Shown here piece after piece: positions 41,862 to 51,019 of a stretch of DNA of 52,741 bases. Both the position numbers and the translations under genes were made by a program. Origin of the DNA: Bacillota bacterium (GTDB lineage: Bacteria; Bacillota; UBA5301; JAMCQP01). The DNA lies in assembly GCA_023381695.1 (NCBI GenBank), contig JAMCQP010000082.1:1-52741 (forward strand). The letters are read 5' to 3'. A model generated the notes under the pieces. That model had not been told where the DNA came from. It saw only the letters and a list, made by a program, of their open reading frames with translations, and did not search any database. The number at the start of each line of letters is the position of its first letter. The first letter of the stretch is position 1.

Positions 41862-44629
41862 GCGCCTTCTCCCGTCGCCGCCACCAGTTCCACCCCGGCG
41901 CCGGCGAGTTTTTCAACCTCCGCCGCCGTGGCCTTGCGCACATTGACCGCCGCCACCTTGAACTCCGGAATCTTGGCCACCGGGTCAACCGCGTTATTGG
42001 TCAGGATATTGGCCGCCGACTCCTTGAAATGGAAGGTCATAAAGACCACTCCCGCCGGCACCCGGTCCGTCACCTGGACCCGGGTGGTCACCTGCCCCCG
42101 CCTGGACTTCACCACCGCAAAATCCCCATCGGCCAGGTCAAGCCGCTCGGCGTCCGAGGGGTTGATCTCCGCCCGTTCGTAGGGTCTCAGCGTCCCCAGC
42201 CCTTTGGAACGCCTGCTCAGAGTTCCGGTGTGGTAATGGAAGAGAATCCGCCCGGTCGTGAGGATGAGCGGGTATTCCTTGTCCGGCAACTCCGCCGGTT
42301 TGCGGAAGGTGATCGCGTGAAACTTGCCAGGCCCGCGGGAGAACTTGTCGGCGTGCAGATACGGCGTGCCCGGGTGTTCCGGCGTCGGGCAGGGCCATTG
42401 CAGTCCCTCGTCTCCCAGCCGTTCCAGGCTGATTCCACCGTAGATCGGGGTGAGGGCGGCCATTTCCCGCATCACATCCGCCGGTTTCCGGTTTTCCCAC
42501 GGATGGCCCATCCTCTCGGCCACCTCGGCGATGATCTCCCAGTCCTGACGGGCCTGGCCCACCGGTGGAACAGCCTGCCGCACCCGTTGCACCCGGCGTT
42601 CGGTATTGGTGAAGCTCCCGTCCTTCTCGGCAAAGCTTACCCCCGGCAAGACCACATCCGCCAGGGCGGCGGTCTCGGTGAGGAAGATGTCCTGCACCAC
42701 CAGGAAATCCAGATGCCGCAGGGCCTTTTCCACATGATTGAGATCTGGATCGCTCATCATCGGATTTTCGCCGAAGATGTACAGGCCATGGATCTTGCCC
42801 GCCTCGGCCGCGGCCATGATCTCGGTGACCGTCAGGCCCGGCTTGTCTGAAAGCTCGGCCCCCCAGGACGCCTCAAACTTCTCCCGGTTCTCCGGCTTAT
42901 CCACCGGCTGGTAGCCGGGGTAGACATTCGGCAGGCCGCCCATGTCGCAGGCGCCCTGGACGTTGTTCTGGCCGCGCAGGGGGTCGACGCCGGTATACGG
43001 CCGCCCAACCTGCCCGCACAGCATGGCCAGGTTGGCGATGGACAACACATTGTCGGTGCCGGTGGTGTGCTGGGTGATTCCCATGGCGTAGAGAATCGTG
43101 GCATTGGCCGCTCTGGCGTAAAGCCGCGCCGCCTCCCGGATCTTCTCCGCCGGCACGCCGGTAATCTTTGATACGTAATCCGGCGTGTACTCGGCCACCG
43201 CCTCCTTGAGCCGGGCAAACCCTTCGGTGCGGCTGTCGATGAACTTCTGGCTCTGCAGCCCCTCGGCCAGGATCACGTGCATCAGGCCGTTGAGCAGCGC
43301 CACGTTTGTCCCCGGCACCAGCTGCAGGTGCAGATGGGCCAGCTCGGTTAACTCGATCTTCCGTGGGTCGGCCACAATCAACTTCGCGCCCTTCTTCACG
43401 GCATTCTTGACCTGTAGACCGATCACCGGGTGGCCCTCGGTGGTATTGGAGCCCATCACCAGGATCACGTCGGATTGGTCGATCTCCTCGATGGAATTGG
43501 TCATGGCGCCGCTGCCGAAGGCCATGGCCAGGCCGGCCACCGTGGAGGCGTGGCAGAGCCTGGCGCAGTGGTCGATGTTGTTGGTCCCGAAGACACCACG
43601 GGTCAATTTTTGCATCAAGTAGTTCTCTTCGTTGGTGGCCTTGGCCGAGGTCAAACCCGCCAGGGCCTCCGAACCGTGTTTGTCCCTGATCTCCCCGAGC
43701 CGTTTGGCCACAAGGTCAAGCGCCTCTTCCCAGCTGGCCGGCACCAGCTCGGCGTCCTTCCCGCCGCCCTTGCGCACCAGCGGGGTAGTCAACCGGTCCG
43801 GCCGGTGAATAAAGTCCCATCCGAACTTGCCCTTCACGCAGATCCGCCCGCGGTTGGCCGGGCTCATCTTGGAAGCCGAGGCTCCCACCACCCGGTCGCC
43901 CTTCACGTGCAGATCGATGCTGCAACCAACGCCGCAGTAGGTGCAGGTGGTCTGCACCTTGCGGATCTCCCAGGCCCTCCCGACACCGATGCTCTGCCTG
44001 GGCGTAAGAGCTCCCACCGGGCAGGCGTCCACGCACTGGCCGCAGAACTGGCACGGGCTCTCCTGCAATGGGACGTCATACGCCGTGGTGATCTTGGTGT
44101 AAAAACCGCGGTTGGCGTAATCGATGGCCGCCACGCCCCGGACCTCCTGGCAGGCACGGACGCACTTGCCGCAGAGAATGCACTTCTGGTGGTCCCGGAT
44201 AAAGAAGGGGTTGGTGGTGTCGATGGGGAAGGTCCGCACCTCGCCGCCCTTCCCCGCCTCCGGCCAGTTCACCTGGTAACGGTAGGCGTAATCCTGCAAA
44301 CGGCAGTCGCCGTTCTTCTCGCACAGCAAACATTCCTTCGGGTGGTTGGCCAGCATCAATTCCAGGACCACCCGGCGGGCCTTCTGCACCCGGGGAGTCT
44401 CGGTGTGCACCACCATCCCCTCGGCCACCGGCGTGGCGCAGGAGGCCGGGAGGTTCCGCGCCCTCTCCACCTCAACCACGCACATCCGGCAGGCGCCCGC
44501 CACCGACAGTTCCGGGGCATGGCAGAGGGTTGGAATTTCAATCCCCAGTTGCCCCGCCGCATCCAGAATGCTGGTGCCTTCCGGGACCTGCACCGGCCGC
44601 CCGTCAATGGTCAAATTGATCATCTTCAT
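41858..44629 (-). CDS. fdhA: Formate dehydrogenase catalytic subunit, NuoG-fused type, Cys at the active site
   Basis: A 923-aa molybdo/tungsto-enzyme oxidising formate or reducing CO2. In order: [2Fe-2S] domain (CHAPELSVAGACRMC), the NuoG His-Cys cluster (HPKECLLCEKNGDC), two [4Fe-4S] motifs (CILCGKCVRAC, CQFCGQCVDACP), the [4Fe-4S] motif before the cofactor domain (CTYCGVGC), then the bis-MGD domains. The residue that is Sec in many homologs is Cys359 (HCARLCHASTVAGL). Start 44629 is preferred over the open frame to 44842 because GGAGG is upstream and the 2Fe-2S domain begins there. With the NuoE/NuoF-like neighbours it would form an NAD-linked, possibly electron-bifurcating, complex. Confidence 0.93.
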   Translation of the reverse strand: MKMINLTIDGRPVQVPEGTSILDAAGQLGIEIPTLCHAPELSVAGACRMCVVEVERARNLPASCATPVAEGMVVHTETPRVQKARRVVLELMLANHPKECLLCEKNGDCRLQDYAYRYQVNWPEAGKGGEVRTFPIDTTNPFFIRDHQKCILCGKCVRACQEVRGVAAIDYANRGFYTKITTAYDVPLQESPCQFCGQCVDACPVGALTPRQSIGVGRAWEIRKVQTTCTYCGVGCSIDLHVKGDRVVGASASKMSPANRGRICVKGKFGWDFIHRPDRLTTPLVRKGGGKDAELVPASWEEALDLVAKRLGEIRDKHGSEALAGLTSAKATNEENYLMQKLTRGVFGTNNIDHCARLCHASTVAGLAMAFGSGAMTNSIEEIDQSDVILVMGSNTTEGHPVIGLQVKNAVKKGAKLIVADPRKIELTELAHLHLQLVPGTNVALLNGLMHVILAEGLQSQKFIDSRTEGFARLKEAVAEYTPDYVSKITGVPAEKIREAARLYARAANATILYAMGITQHTTGTDNVLSIANLAMLCGQVGRPYTGVDPLRGQNNVQGACDMGGLPNVYPGYQPVDKPENREKFEASWGAELSDKPGLTVTEIMAAAEAGKIHGLYIFGENPMMSDPDLNHVEKALRHLDFLVVQDIFLTETAALADVVLPGVSFAEKDGSFTNTERRVQRVRQAVPPVGQARQDWEIIAEVAERMGHPWENRKPADVMREMAALTPIYGGISLERLGDEGLQWPCPTPEHPGTPYLHADKFSRGPGKFHAITFRKPAELPDKEYPLILTTGRILFHYHTGTLSRRSKGLGTLRPYERAEINPSDAERLDLADGDFAVVKSRRGQVTTRVQVTDRVPAGVVFMTFHFKESAANILTNNAVDPVAKIPEFKVAAVNVRKATAAEVEKLAGAGVELVAATGEGA

Positions 44630-44690
44630 GCCCTTCAGCCCTCCAATCGGCACTGGAGTTGCGTTTAAAAACGCGGCCCGTTCTTTGCGC

Positions 44691-45349
44691 CTATGCCCCC
44701 TCGGGCCTGGCCAGCTCCAGCAGCCGCTCCTTGATCTGGCGGATCTGTTCCACGGCGGGAGCCCTGGTATCCACCAGCGACTTGCCCTGGATATCCGCCT
44801 CGGATACCCGCCGGTCATAAGAGACAAAACCCAAAAGTTCAAAGCCGGGAAGCTGCTCCTTGATGAAGCGCTCCTCTTCAGGGGCGTTGACCTTGTTGCC
44901 CACCACCCAGATCTGGGTGATGCCGATGTCCGCCGCCAGTTTTCGGATCACCTTGGCGGTGGAGAGGCTCCTTTGCCCCGGTTCCACCACCACGATAAAG
45001 GCGTCCACCGATTGGGCGGTGGCCCTTCCCAGATGCTCGACGCCGGCTTCCATGTCCAGGATAACCACTTCCTTGCTGCGCAGGAGCAGATGGGTGACCA
45101 GGCTCTTGAGCATCACGTTCTCCGGGCAGACACAACCGCTGCCGCCGGCCTTGACCCCGCTCCTGAAGGATGACGGGGAATGATTTGCGCGGCCAGATCC
45201 GGAGGAAAGCCAAGCGCTCCGGCCAGATTGGCGTCGGGGTCGGCATCCACCGCGATCACGTCGTAACCGTCATCCTTCAGGAGCAAGGCCAGCGTGGCGG
45301 CGATGGTGGTCTTGCCCACCCCACCTTTTCCTGTCACCGCAATCTTCAT
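44691..45349 (-). pseudogene. cooC: CooC-type nickel-insertion ATPase, broken by internal deletion and frameshift
   Basis: Two parts of one CooC/AcsF maturation ATPase in different frames. The N-terminal part (from ATG 45349) has the P-loop GKGGVGKTTIAATLA and DADPDANLAGALG, then goes out of frame after DLAAQIIP. The C-terminal part has VKAGGSGCVCPENVM, ILDMEAGVEHLGRATAQ and VVGNKVN. About 45-50 residues that normally lie between are missing, and the joint carries an 18-bp inverted copy of sequence from the gene's own 5' part. As written the gene cannot give a full protein. It sits between the nuoF-like gene and fdhA, with a 3-nt gap to the first. Misassembly is possible. Confidence 0.85.
45159..45284. 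repeat. 18-bp inverted repeat in the broken cooC
   Basis: GCTCCTGAAGGATGACGG at 45159-45176 and its exact complement at 45267-45284, 90 nt apart. The second copy is native coding sequence (LLLKDDG); the first sits at the deletion joint. Confidence 0.9.
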
Positions 45350-45354
45350 GTGCA

Positions 45355-47235
45355 TTATCCTTTCTCGATGGCGTTAAACTTGCATTTCTCGATGCAGGCG
45401 CCGCATTTGATGCATTTCTCCCCGTCGATCACGTGCGCCTGCTTGAGTTCGCCGGTAATCGCCCCGGTGGGGCAGACCTTCTTGCACACGCCGCAGCCCT
45501 TGCAGGCTTCGGCGTCGATCCGGTAGTCCAGAAGCGCCGTGCAGACCCCCGCCGGGCAGCGTTTCTGGTTGATATGCGCCTCGTACTCGTGCCGGAAGTA
45601 ACGCAAGGTGGACAATACCGGGTTGGGCGCCCCCTGGCCGAGCCCGCAAAGAGAGGTATCCCTGATCGCCTGCCCCAGCTCTTCCAGGCGCGTGAGATCC
45701 TCCGGTTCACCCTCGCCCCGGGTGATCTTGTTCAAGATCTCCAGCATCCGCTTGGTGCCCTCGCGGCAGGGGGTGCACTTCCCGCAGGATTCATTCTGGG
45801 TAAAGGTGAGGAAGAACCGCGCCAGATCCACCATGCAGGTGTTCTCGTCCAGCACGATCAGCCCGCCGGAGCCCATGATGGCCCCAGCCTGCACAATGGA
45901 CTCGTAGTCAACCGGCAGATCCAGAAGCTGGGTCGGCAGGCAGCCGCCCGCCGGTCCGCCAATCTGCACTCCCTTGTAAGCTTTGTCCCCCTGGACGCCT
46001 CCGCCGATGTCGTAGACGACCTCGCGCAGGGTGATGCCCATCGGAACCTCGGCCAGACCCGTGTTCTTGATCTTGCCGGCCAGCGCAAAGACCTTGGTGC
46101 CCTTGCTCTTTTCGGTGCCGATGGCCGCAAAGGCCGCCCCGCCCTCGGTGATGATCCAGGGGATGTTGGCGTAGGTCTCCACGTTGTTGATATTGGTGGG
46201 GGCTCCCCAAAGCCCTTTGACCGCCGGGAACGGCGGCCTCGGCCGCGGCATCCCCCGGTTCCCCTCGATGGAGGTCAAAAGAGCGGTCTCCTCGCCACAA
46301 ACGAAGGCGCCTGCCCCTTCCTTGATCTTCAGGGTAAAGTTGAACCCGGTTCCCAGAACATTTTTGCCCAGGAAACCCTTCCCGGTCGCCTGATCGATGG
46401 CCAGATAAAGCCTTTTGATGGCCAGCGGGTACTCCGCCCGGCAATAGATATAGCCTTCGTCCGCCCCGATGGCGCAGGCGGCAATCGACATTCCTTCGAT
46501 GACGGAATGGGGGTCCCCTTCAAGCACGCTCCGGTCCATGAAGGCCCCCGGGTCGCCCTCGTCGGCGTTGCAAACCACGTATTTCTTGGTCCCCGGAGCG
46601 TTGGCGGTAGTCTCCCACTTGAGCCCCGTGGGAAACCCGGCCCCGCCGCGCCCGCGCAGCCCGGAGAGCTTGACCTCCGCGACAACGTCCGCCGGTTTCA
46701 TTTTGAGGGCTTTTTTGAGCGCCTCATATCCGCCGCGGGCGATGTACTGGTCGATGACCTCGGGATCCATGGCGCCGCAGTTGCGTAAGACCAGCCGCTT
46801 CTGCTTGCGCAGGAAGGGCAATTGATCAAACGGAATTAGATCGGCATACCCGGCCGGCAGATCCACTTTTGGCGCCGGGGATTTCCCCCTGGTGGCGGCC
46901 GCGCCGCCCACCACGACGGCTCCCTCGGTGCCGGTGGCCTCCAGTTCCGGCCGGCAGATCGCCCACTCGGCAACCACGCGGTTGTTCACCACGTGCTCCT
47001 CGATGAGCCTGGGCACCCTGTCCCTGGAGATCCGGCCGTAGGTCACGGTTCCTTCCCCATTACGGCGGATGTCCACCAGTACTTCCTGCTCACACATGCC
47101 GATACAGCCGGTCTGAATGATCTCGGCCTTGATCTTGCGCCTGGCCAGCTCGGCCTCGATGGCCGCCATGGTCTCTTTGGCGCCGGCCGCAATCCCGCAT
47201 GTGCCCATTCCAATTACAATCTCCCACTTGTCCAA
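45355..47235 (-). CDS. NuoF-like NADH-binding subunit of the formate dehydrogenase complex
   Basis: A 626-aa subunit. A thioredoxin-like [2Fe-2S] domain at the N-terminus (GMGTCGIAAGA, QTGCIGMCEQE), then the FMN/NADH-binding core (GLRGRGGAGFPTGLKW, CNADEGDPGAFMDR, GAYVCGEET-type segment AFVCGEETALLTS), an SLBB region, the [4Fe-4S] motif ESCGKCTPCREGT, and two C-terminal [4Fe-4S] ferredoxin motifs (CKGCGVCKKVCP, CIKCGACIEKC). The same layout is found in HydB and in NAD-dependent formate dehydrogenases, some of which bifurcate electrons to NAD and ferredoxin. Adjacent to the NuoE-like gene (13 nt). Confidence 0.92.
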   Translation of the reverse strand: MDKWEIVIGMGTCGIAAGAKETMAAIEAELARRKIKAEIIQTGCIGMCEQEVLVDIRRNGEGTVTYGRISRDRVPRLIEEHVVNNRVVAEWAICRPELEATGTEGAVVVGGAAATRGKSPAPKVDLPAGYADLIPFDQLPFLRKQKRLVLRNCGAMDPEVIDQYIARGGYEALKKALKMKPADVVAEVKLSGLRGRGGAGFPTGLKWETTANAPGTKKYVVCNADEGDPGAFMDRSVLEGDPHSVIEGMSIAACAIGADEGYIYCRAEYPLAIKRLYLAIDQATGKGFLGKNVLGTGFNFTLKIKEGAGAFVCGEETALLTSIEGNRGMPRPRPPFPAVKGLWGAPTNINNVETYANIPWIITEGGAAFAAIGTEKSKGTKVFALAGKIKNTGLAEVPMGITLREVVYDIGGGVQGDKAYKGVQIGGPAGGCLPTQLLDLPVDYESIVQAGAIMGSGGLIVLDENTCMVDLARFFLTFTQNESCGKCTPCREGTKRMLEILNKITRGEGEPEDLTRLEELGQAIRDTSLCGLGQGAPNPVLSTLRYFRHEYEAHINQKRCPAGVCTALLDYRIDAEACKGCGVCKKVCPTGAITGELKQAHVIDGEKCIKCGACIEKCKFNAIEKG

Positions 47236-47248
47236 GCCTGTTCACCCC

Positions 47249-47767
47249 CTAAGCCGATTCCGCCGCCCGGGCGTATCTGGCCAGGATCTCCGAAACCATC
47301 TCCGGCGTCAGGCGCCCGTAGGTATCGTCGTTGACCATCATGACCGGCGAGAGGCCGCAGGCGCCCAGGCAGGCCACCGGTTCAATGGTAAACCGCAGGT
47401 CCGGGGTGGTCTCGCCGGGCTTGATTCCCAATTCCTTCTGCACCGCCTCAAGGATCCTGGCCCCACCGCGCACATGGCAGGCCGTTCCCTGGCAGACCCG
47501 GATAATATTCTCGCCGCGGGGCTTCAGGTGAAACTGGGCATAAAAGGTGGCGATCCCGTAGAGCTTGCTCATCGGAACCTTTAGATCTTGCGAGATCCGG
47601 GCCATCGCCTCGCGCGGCACATATCCGTAAACCTCCTGAGTCTTCTGCAACACCGGGATCAACGCGCCTTTTTCATGCTTGTACTCGCCAAGGATCTCCG
47701 CCAGGGCCGCGTCCTGCCTGGGCGTCCCGATCCGGGCGGGCTTGCCCGCTTGGGAAGCTTGGGACAT
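47249..47767 (-). CDS. NuoE-like [2Fe-2S] subunit
   Basis: A 172-aa thioredoxin-like ferredoxin subunit. Cluster ligands are in VCQGTACHVRGG and ACLGACGLSP. YGIATFYAQFHLKPRG is the family signature. Start 47767 is chosen because GGAGGTG is 8 nt upstream. First gene of the nuoE-nuoF-cooC-fdhA-fdhD run; works with the NuoF-like subunit. Confidence 0.93.
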   Translation of the reverse strand: MSQASQAGKPARIGTPRQDAALAEILGEYKHEKGALIPVLQKTQEVYGYVPREAMARISQDLKVPMSKLYGIATFYAQFHLKPRGENIIRVCQGTACHVRGGARILEAVQKELGIKPGETTPDLRFTIEPVACLGACGLSPVMMVNDDTYGRLTPEMVSEILARYARAAESA

Positions 47768-47881
47768 CTTGCCCACCTCCGCAATTTTCTCGCAAAACAT
47801 GAATTCTCTGAAGACCAACTCCACTGTAACATAAGATCATCGTCCACACAAGGTGGCATTCTTCCATCTGTCGAATGGAAC

Positions 47882-48736
47882 TTATCTCCCCATGTTGGCG
47901 GCCTCCACCGTGTTCTTCATCAACATGGCAATGGTCATCGGGCCCACTCCGCCCGGAACCGGGGTAATATAACCGGCCACCTCTTTGGCGGCCTCATACT
48001 CCACATCGCCGTAGAGCTTCTTGCTGCCCTCCTCGCGGTTGACGCCCACGTCGATGACCACCGCGCCCGGCTTGATCCAGCCGCCCTTGACCATCTCTTT
48101 CTTGCCCACCGCCACCACCAGGACGTCGGCCTTACGGCACTCTCCCGGCAGATCGGCGGTCCTGGAATGGCAGATCGTCACCGTGGCGTTCTCCGAAAGC
48201 AGCATGATGGCCACCGGTTTCCCCACGATATTGCTGCGGCCCACCACCACCGCCTGTTTGCCTTGCAAAGCGATTCCCGTGCGTTTGATGAGCTCCATGA
48301 CCCCGTGCGGGGTGCAGGGCAGGAAAGCCTTCTCGCCCACCATCATCTTCCCGACGTTGACCGGGTGAAACCCGTCCACGTCCTTGCGCGGGTCAATGGC
48401 GTTTAAGACCTCTTTTTCGTCCAGGTGTTTGGGCAGTGGAACCTGGCAGAGGATCCCGTGAATCTTGGGGTCGTTGTTCAGCTTGCGAATCAGATTGAGG
48501 AGTTCCGCCTGCGTGGTCTTCTCCGGCAGAGCATGCTCTTCCGAGTAGATCCCGATCTCCGCGCAGGCCCTCTTCTTGGAATCCACATAAACCCGGGAAG
48601 CCGGGTCGTTGCCGACAATAATCACGGCCAACCCGGGCACCAATCCCTTTGTTCCCTTCATCCTGGCCACTTCGGCGCGCAACTCCGCCCTTATGGAGTC
48701 AGAAACCGCCTTGCCGTCAATAATCTTGGCCGACAT
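47882..48736 (-). CDS. folD: Bifunctional methylene-tetrahydrofolate dehydrogenase/cyclohydrolase
   Basis: A 284-aa cytoplasmic enzyme interconverting methylene-, methenyl- and formyl-tetrahydrofolate. Signatures: YVDSKKRACAEIGI (catalytic Lys), ILCQVPLPKHL, VDGFHPVN, VVGRSNIVGKP (nucleotide binding) and PVPGGVGPMTI. Normal length. It supplies the carbonyl/methyl branch together with fhs in the same leftward run. Confidence 0.96.
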   Translation of the reverse strand: MSAKIIDGKAVSDSIRAELRAEVARMKGTKGLVPGLAVIIVGNDPASRVYVDSKKRACAEIGIYSEEHALPEKTTQAELLNLIRKLNNDPKIHGILCQVPLPKHLDEKEVLNAIDPRKDVDGFHPVNVGKMMVGEKAFLPCTPHGVMELIKRTGIALQGKQAVVVGRSNIVGKPVAIMLLSENATVTICHSRTADLPGECRKADVLVVAVGKKEMVKGGWIKPGAVVIDVGVNREEGSKKLYGDVEYEAAKEVAGYITPVPGGVGPMTIAMLMKNTVEAANMGR

Positions 48737-48799
48737 GGGAAAGACCCCCTTCGCAGTTTATTTACACGCAACTATATGCCCACAATTATGTACCAACGG

Positions 48800-49201
48800 T
48801 TATCTGCCGAAAAACAGCTTGATCTCGCGCGTCGCGCTCTCCGGCGAATCCGAGGCGTGAACCGCATTATCCGGCAGGGCGATGGCGTAATCCCCCCGGA
48901 TCGTTCCCGGCGGCGCCACCGCCGGATTCGTCGGCCCCACCAGGGTACGGACCACGCTCACCGCTTCCGGCCCTTCGAGAATGCCCAGGACTACTGGAGT
49001 GGCCGTGATGGCATCCAGCACTCCTTCAAAGAATGGCTTATCCACCAGATGAGCGTAATGCTGCCTGGCCACCTGGCGCTCGATCTGCCGCATCTCCAGA
49101 CGGATCACTTTTAGCCCCTTTTGCTCAAATCGTTGCAAGATCGCCCCGATTAACCCCTTTTGAACCGCATCGGGCTTGATGATGACAAATGTTCTCTCCA
49201 A
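48800..49201 (-). CDS. ndk: Nucleoside diphosphate kinase
   Basis: A 133-aa cytoplasmic kinase that passes phosphate between nucleoside di- and triphosphates. Opening RTFVIIKPDAVQKGLIG and catalytic histidine in NAVHASDSPESA are present. Slightly short at the C-terminus compared with the usual 136-150 aa. GGAGAG-type purines precede the start. Lies between fhs and folD. Confidence 0.95.
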   Translation of the reverse strand: MERTFVIIKPDAVQKGLIGAILQRFEQKGLKVIRLEMRQIERQVARQHYAHLVDKPFFEGVLDAITATPVVLGILEGPEAVSVVRTLVGPTNPAVAPPGTIRGDYAIALPDNAVHASDSPESATREIKLFFGR

Positions 49202-49221
49202 AACGATCCCCCTCTTGACGG

Positions 49222-49285
49222 ACGTGCTTCGGAACCCATCTTTACGCCCAATGCCTGCGGCGTAATGAAAGATTCCGAAGCACGT
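49222..49285 (-). other. Long structured hairpin between fhs and ndk
   Basis: Outer stem ACGTGCTTCGGAA / TTCCGAAGCACGT (13 bp, perfect), inner stems TCTTT/AAAGA and ACGCC/GGCGT, with a 10-nt loop. No T-tract follows on either strand, so it is better read as an mRNA-processing or stability element than a terminator. Confidence 0.6.
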
Positions 49286-49290
49286 TGGCT

Positions 49291-49320
49291 GTTCAATAGA
49301 CGTTCAATAGCTGTTCAAAG
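49291..49320. repeat. Short direct repeats GTTCAATAG
   Basis: GTTCAATAG at 49291 and 49302, and GTTCAAAG at 49313, an 11-nt period, in the fhs-ndk gap. Confidence 0.6.
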
Positions 49321-49339
49321 CATGGAAAGGGCCGAGACC

Positions 49340-51019
49340 CTAGAACAACCCCACGATCTTGCCGTCGGGGAAGATATCCACCTTCTCCGCCGCCGGTTCC
49401 TTGGAAAGACCGGGCATGGTCATGATCTCGCCGGTCAAGGCCACGATAAACCCGGCGCCCGCCGACACCTTTACCTGCCGCACCGTCAGGCTCCAGCCCC
49501 TGGGCGCCCCCTTCAAATCAGGGTTGTCGGTGATGGAATGCTGCGTCTTGGCCATGCAGATCGGCAACTTGTCGAAGCCCAACTTGTTCAGGGTTTCGAT
49601 GTTCTTCTCGGCCTCGGGGGTATAGACCACGCCGTCGGCCCCGTAGACCCTGGTGGCCAGAATCTCGATCTTGTCCTTGATGGGCAGCTTCGGGTCATAC
49701 AGCGGCTTGAAGTTGGACTTCTTGGACTCGAGTGTCTCCAAAACCGCGTTGGCCAGCTCGATTCCGCCGTCGCCGCCCTTGACCACCACTTCGGAGAGGG
49801 CTGTCCGCACGCCCATCTTCGCGCAGTAATCCTCGACCATCTTGATCTCTTCCGGGCGGTCGGTGGGGAATTTGTTGATGGCCACCACGCAGGGAAGGGT
49901 CCCGAAGTTCTGGGTGAGGTTGTGGATGTGGGCGCCCAGATTGGCCAAACCCGCCTCCAGAGCCTTGAGATTCTTCTCGGAGACCTGCGCCTTGGGCACG
50001 CCGCCGTGCATGTTCAGCGCCCGGATGGTGGTCACCAGCACCACCACATCGGGCTTCATCCCCGAAGCGGGGCTGACGATGTCGAAGAACTTCTCCGCCC
50101 CCAGGTCGGAGGCGAACCCGCCTTCGGTGACCACGTAATCGGCCAGCTTCAGGGCCGTGCGGGTGGCGAGGATGCTGTTGTTGCCGTGGGCGATATTGGC
50201 GAACGGCCCGCCGTGGACAAAGGCCGGCTGGCCTTCCAGGGTCTGGACCAGGTTGGGTTTGACGGCGTCCTTGAGCAATACCGCCATGGCCCCCACCGCC
50301 TTCAGTTCCCGCGCGAAGACCGGTTTATTGGTCCGGGTGTAGGCCACCACCATCTCGCCGAGCCGCTTCTTCAGATCCTCCATGCCGGTGGCCAGGCAAA
50401 GAATGGCCATGATCTCCGAGGCCACGGTGATGTCAAACCCGGTTTCCCTGGGGATGCCGTCCGCCTTGCCGCCCAGGCCGACCACAATCCGGCGCAGGGA
50501 GCGGTCGTTCATGTCCATCACCCGGCGGAAGGTCACCCGGGTCACATCTATGTCCAGAGCATTTCCCTTGACGATATGGTTGTCGATCATCGCGGACAGC
50601 AGGTTATGGGCGGAGGTTACCGCGTGAAAGTCGCCGGTGAAGTGCAGGTTGATGTCCTCCATGGGAACCACCTGCGAATAGCCGCCGCCGGCGGCGCCGC
50701 CCTTGACCCCGAAGGTCGGGCCCAGAGCCGGTTCCCGCAGGCACAGCATGACCTTCTTGCCAAGCTTGCCAAGCGCCTGGGTCAATCCCACCGCCGTGGT
50801 GGTCTTGCCCTCGCCGGCAGGGGTGGCCGTGATCGCGGTGGTGAAGATCAATTTTCCGCTCGGCCGGTCTTTAAGCCGTTCGTAGACGTCCAGGCTCACC
50901 TTGGCCTTATACTTGCCGTAGTACTCCAGATCGTCTTCCGTCAACCCCACCTTGGCGGCGATCTCCTTGATTGGCCGCATTTTAGCCGCCTGTGCAATTT
51001 CGATGTCGCTGGGTATCAT
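49340..51019 (-). CDS. fhs: Formate-tetrahydrofolate ligase
   Basis: A 559-aa cytoplasmic enzyme that activates formate with ATP to 10-formyl-tetrahydrofolate, the entry step of the methyl branch. ATP loop [29 protein letters not shown] and the C-terminal end [13 protein letters not shown] are typical. Normal length. The start overlaps the nfnB stop by 4 nt (ATGA), so the nfn and fhs genes are coupled. Confidence 0.97.
   Translation of the reverse strand: MIPSDIEIAQAAKMRPIKEIAAKVGLTEDDLEYYGKYKAKVSLDVYERLKDRPSGKLIFTTAITATPAGEGKTTTAVGLTQALGKLGKKVMLCLREPALGPTFGVKGGAAGGGYSQVVPMEDINLHFTGDFHAVTSAHNLLSAMIDNHIVKGNALDIDVTRVTFRRVMDMNDRSLRRIVVGLGGKADGIPRETGFDITVASEIMAILCLATGMEDLKKRLGEMVVAYTRTNKPVFARELKAVGAMAVLLKDAVKPNLVQTLEGQPAFVHGGPFANIAHGNNSILATRTALKLADYVVTEGGFASDLGAEKFFDIVSPASGMKPDVVVLVTTIRALNMHGGVPKAQVSEKNLKALEAGLANLGAHIHNLTQNFGTLPCVVAINKFPTDRPEEIKMVEDYCAKMGVRTALSEVVVKGGDGGIELANAVLETLESKKSNFKPLYDPKLPIKDKIEILATRVYGADGVVYTPEAEKNIETLNKLGFDKLPICMAKTQHSITDNPDLKGAPRGWSLTVRQVKVSAGAGFIVALTGEIMTMPGLSKEPAAEKVDIFPDGKIVGLF

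Noticed and set aside
43553-43555. Selenocysteine in the formate dehydrogenase
   Set aside because: The codon at the Sec position is TGC (Cys359), not TGA.
45113-45355. Independent 80-aa P-loop protein
   Set aside because: It is the N-terminal piece of the broken cooC, ending in out-of-frame residues.
45433-46788. 451-aa + strand open frame, and the 412-aa one at 43430-44668
   Set aside because: Both lie antisense to clear Fe-S enzyme genes with all motifs present; no family character.
49291-49320. CRISPR-like repeats
   Set aside because: Only three 8-9 nt units at an 11-nt period, too short for a CRISPR array.
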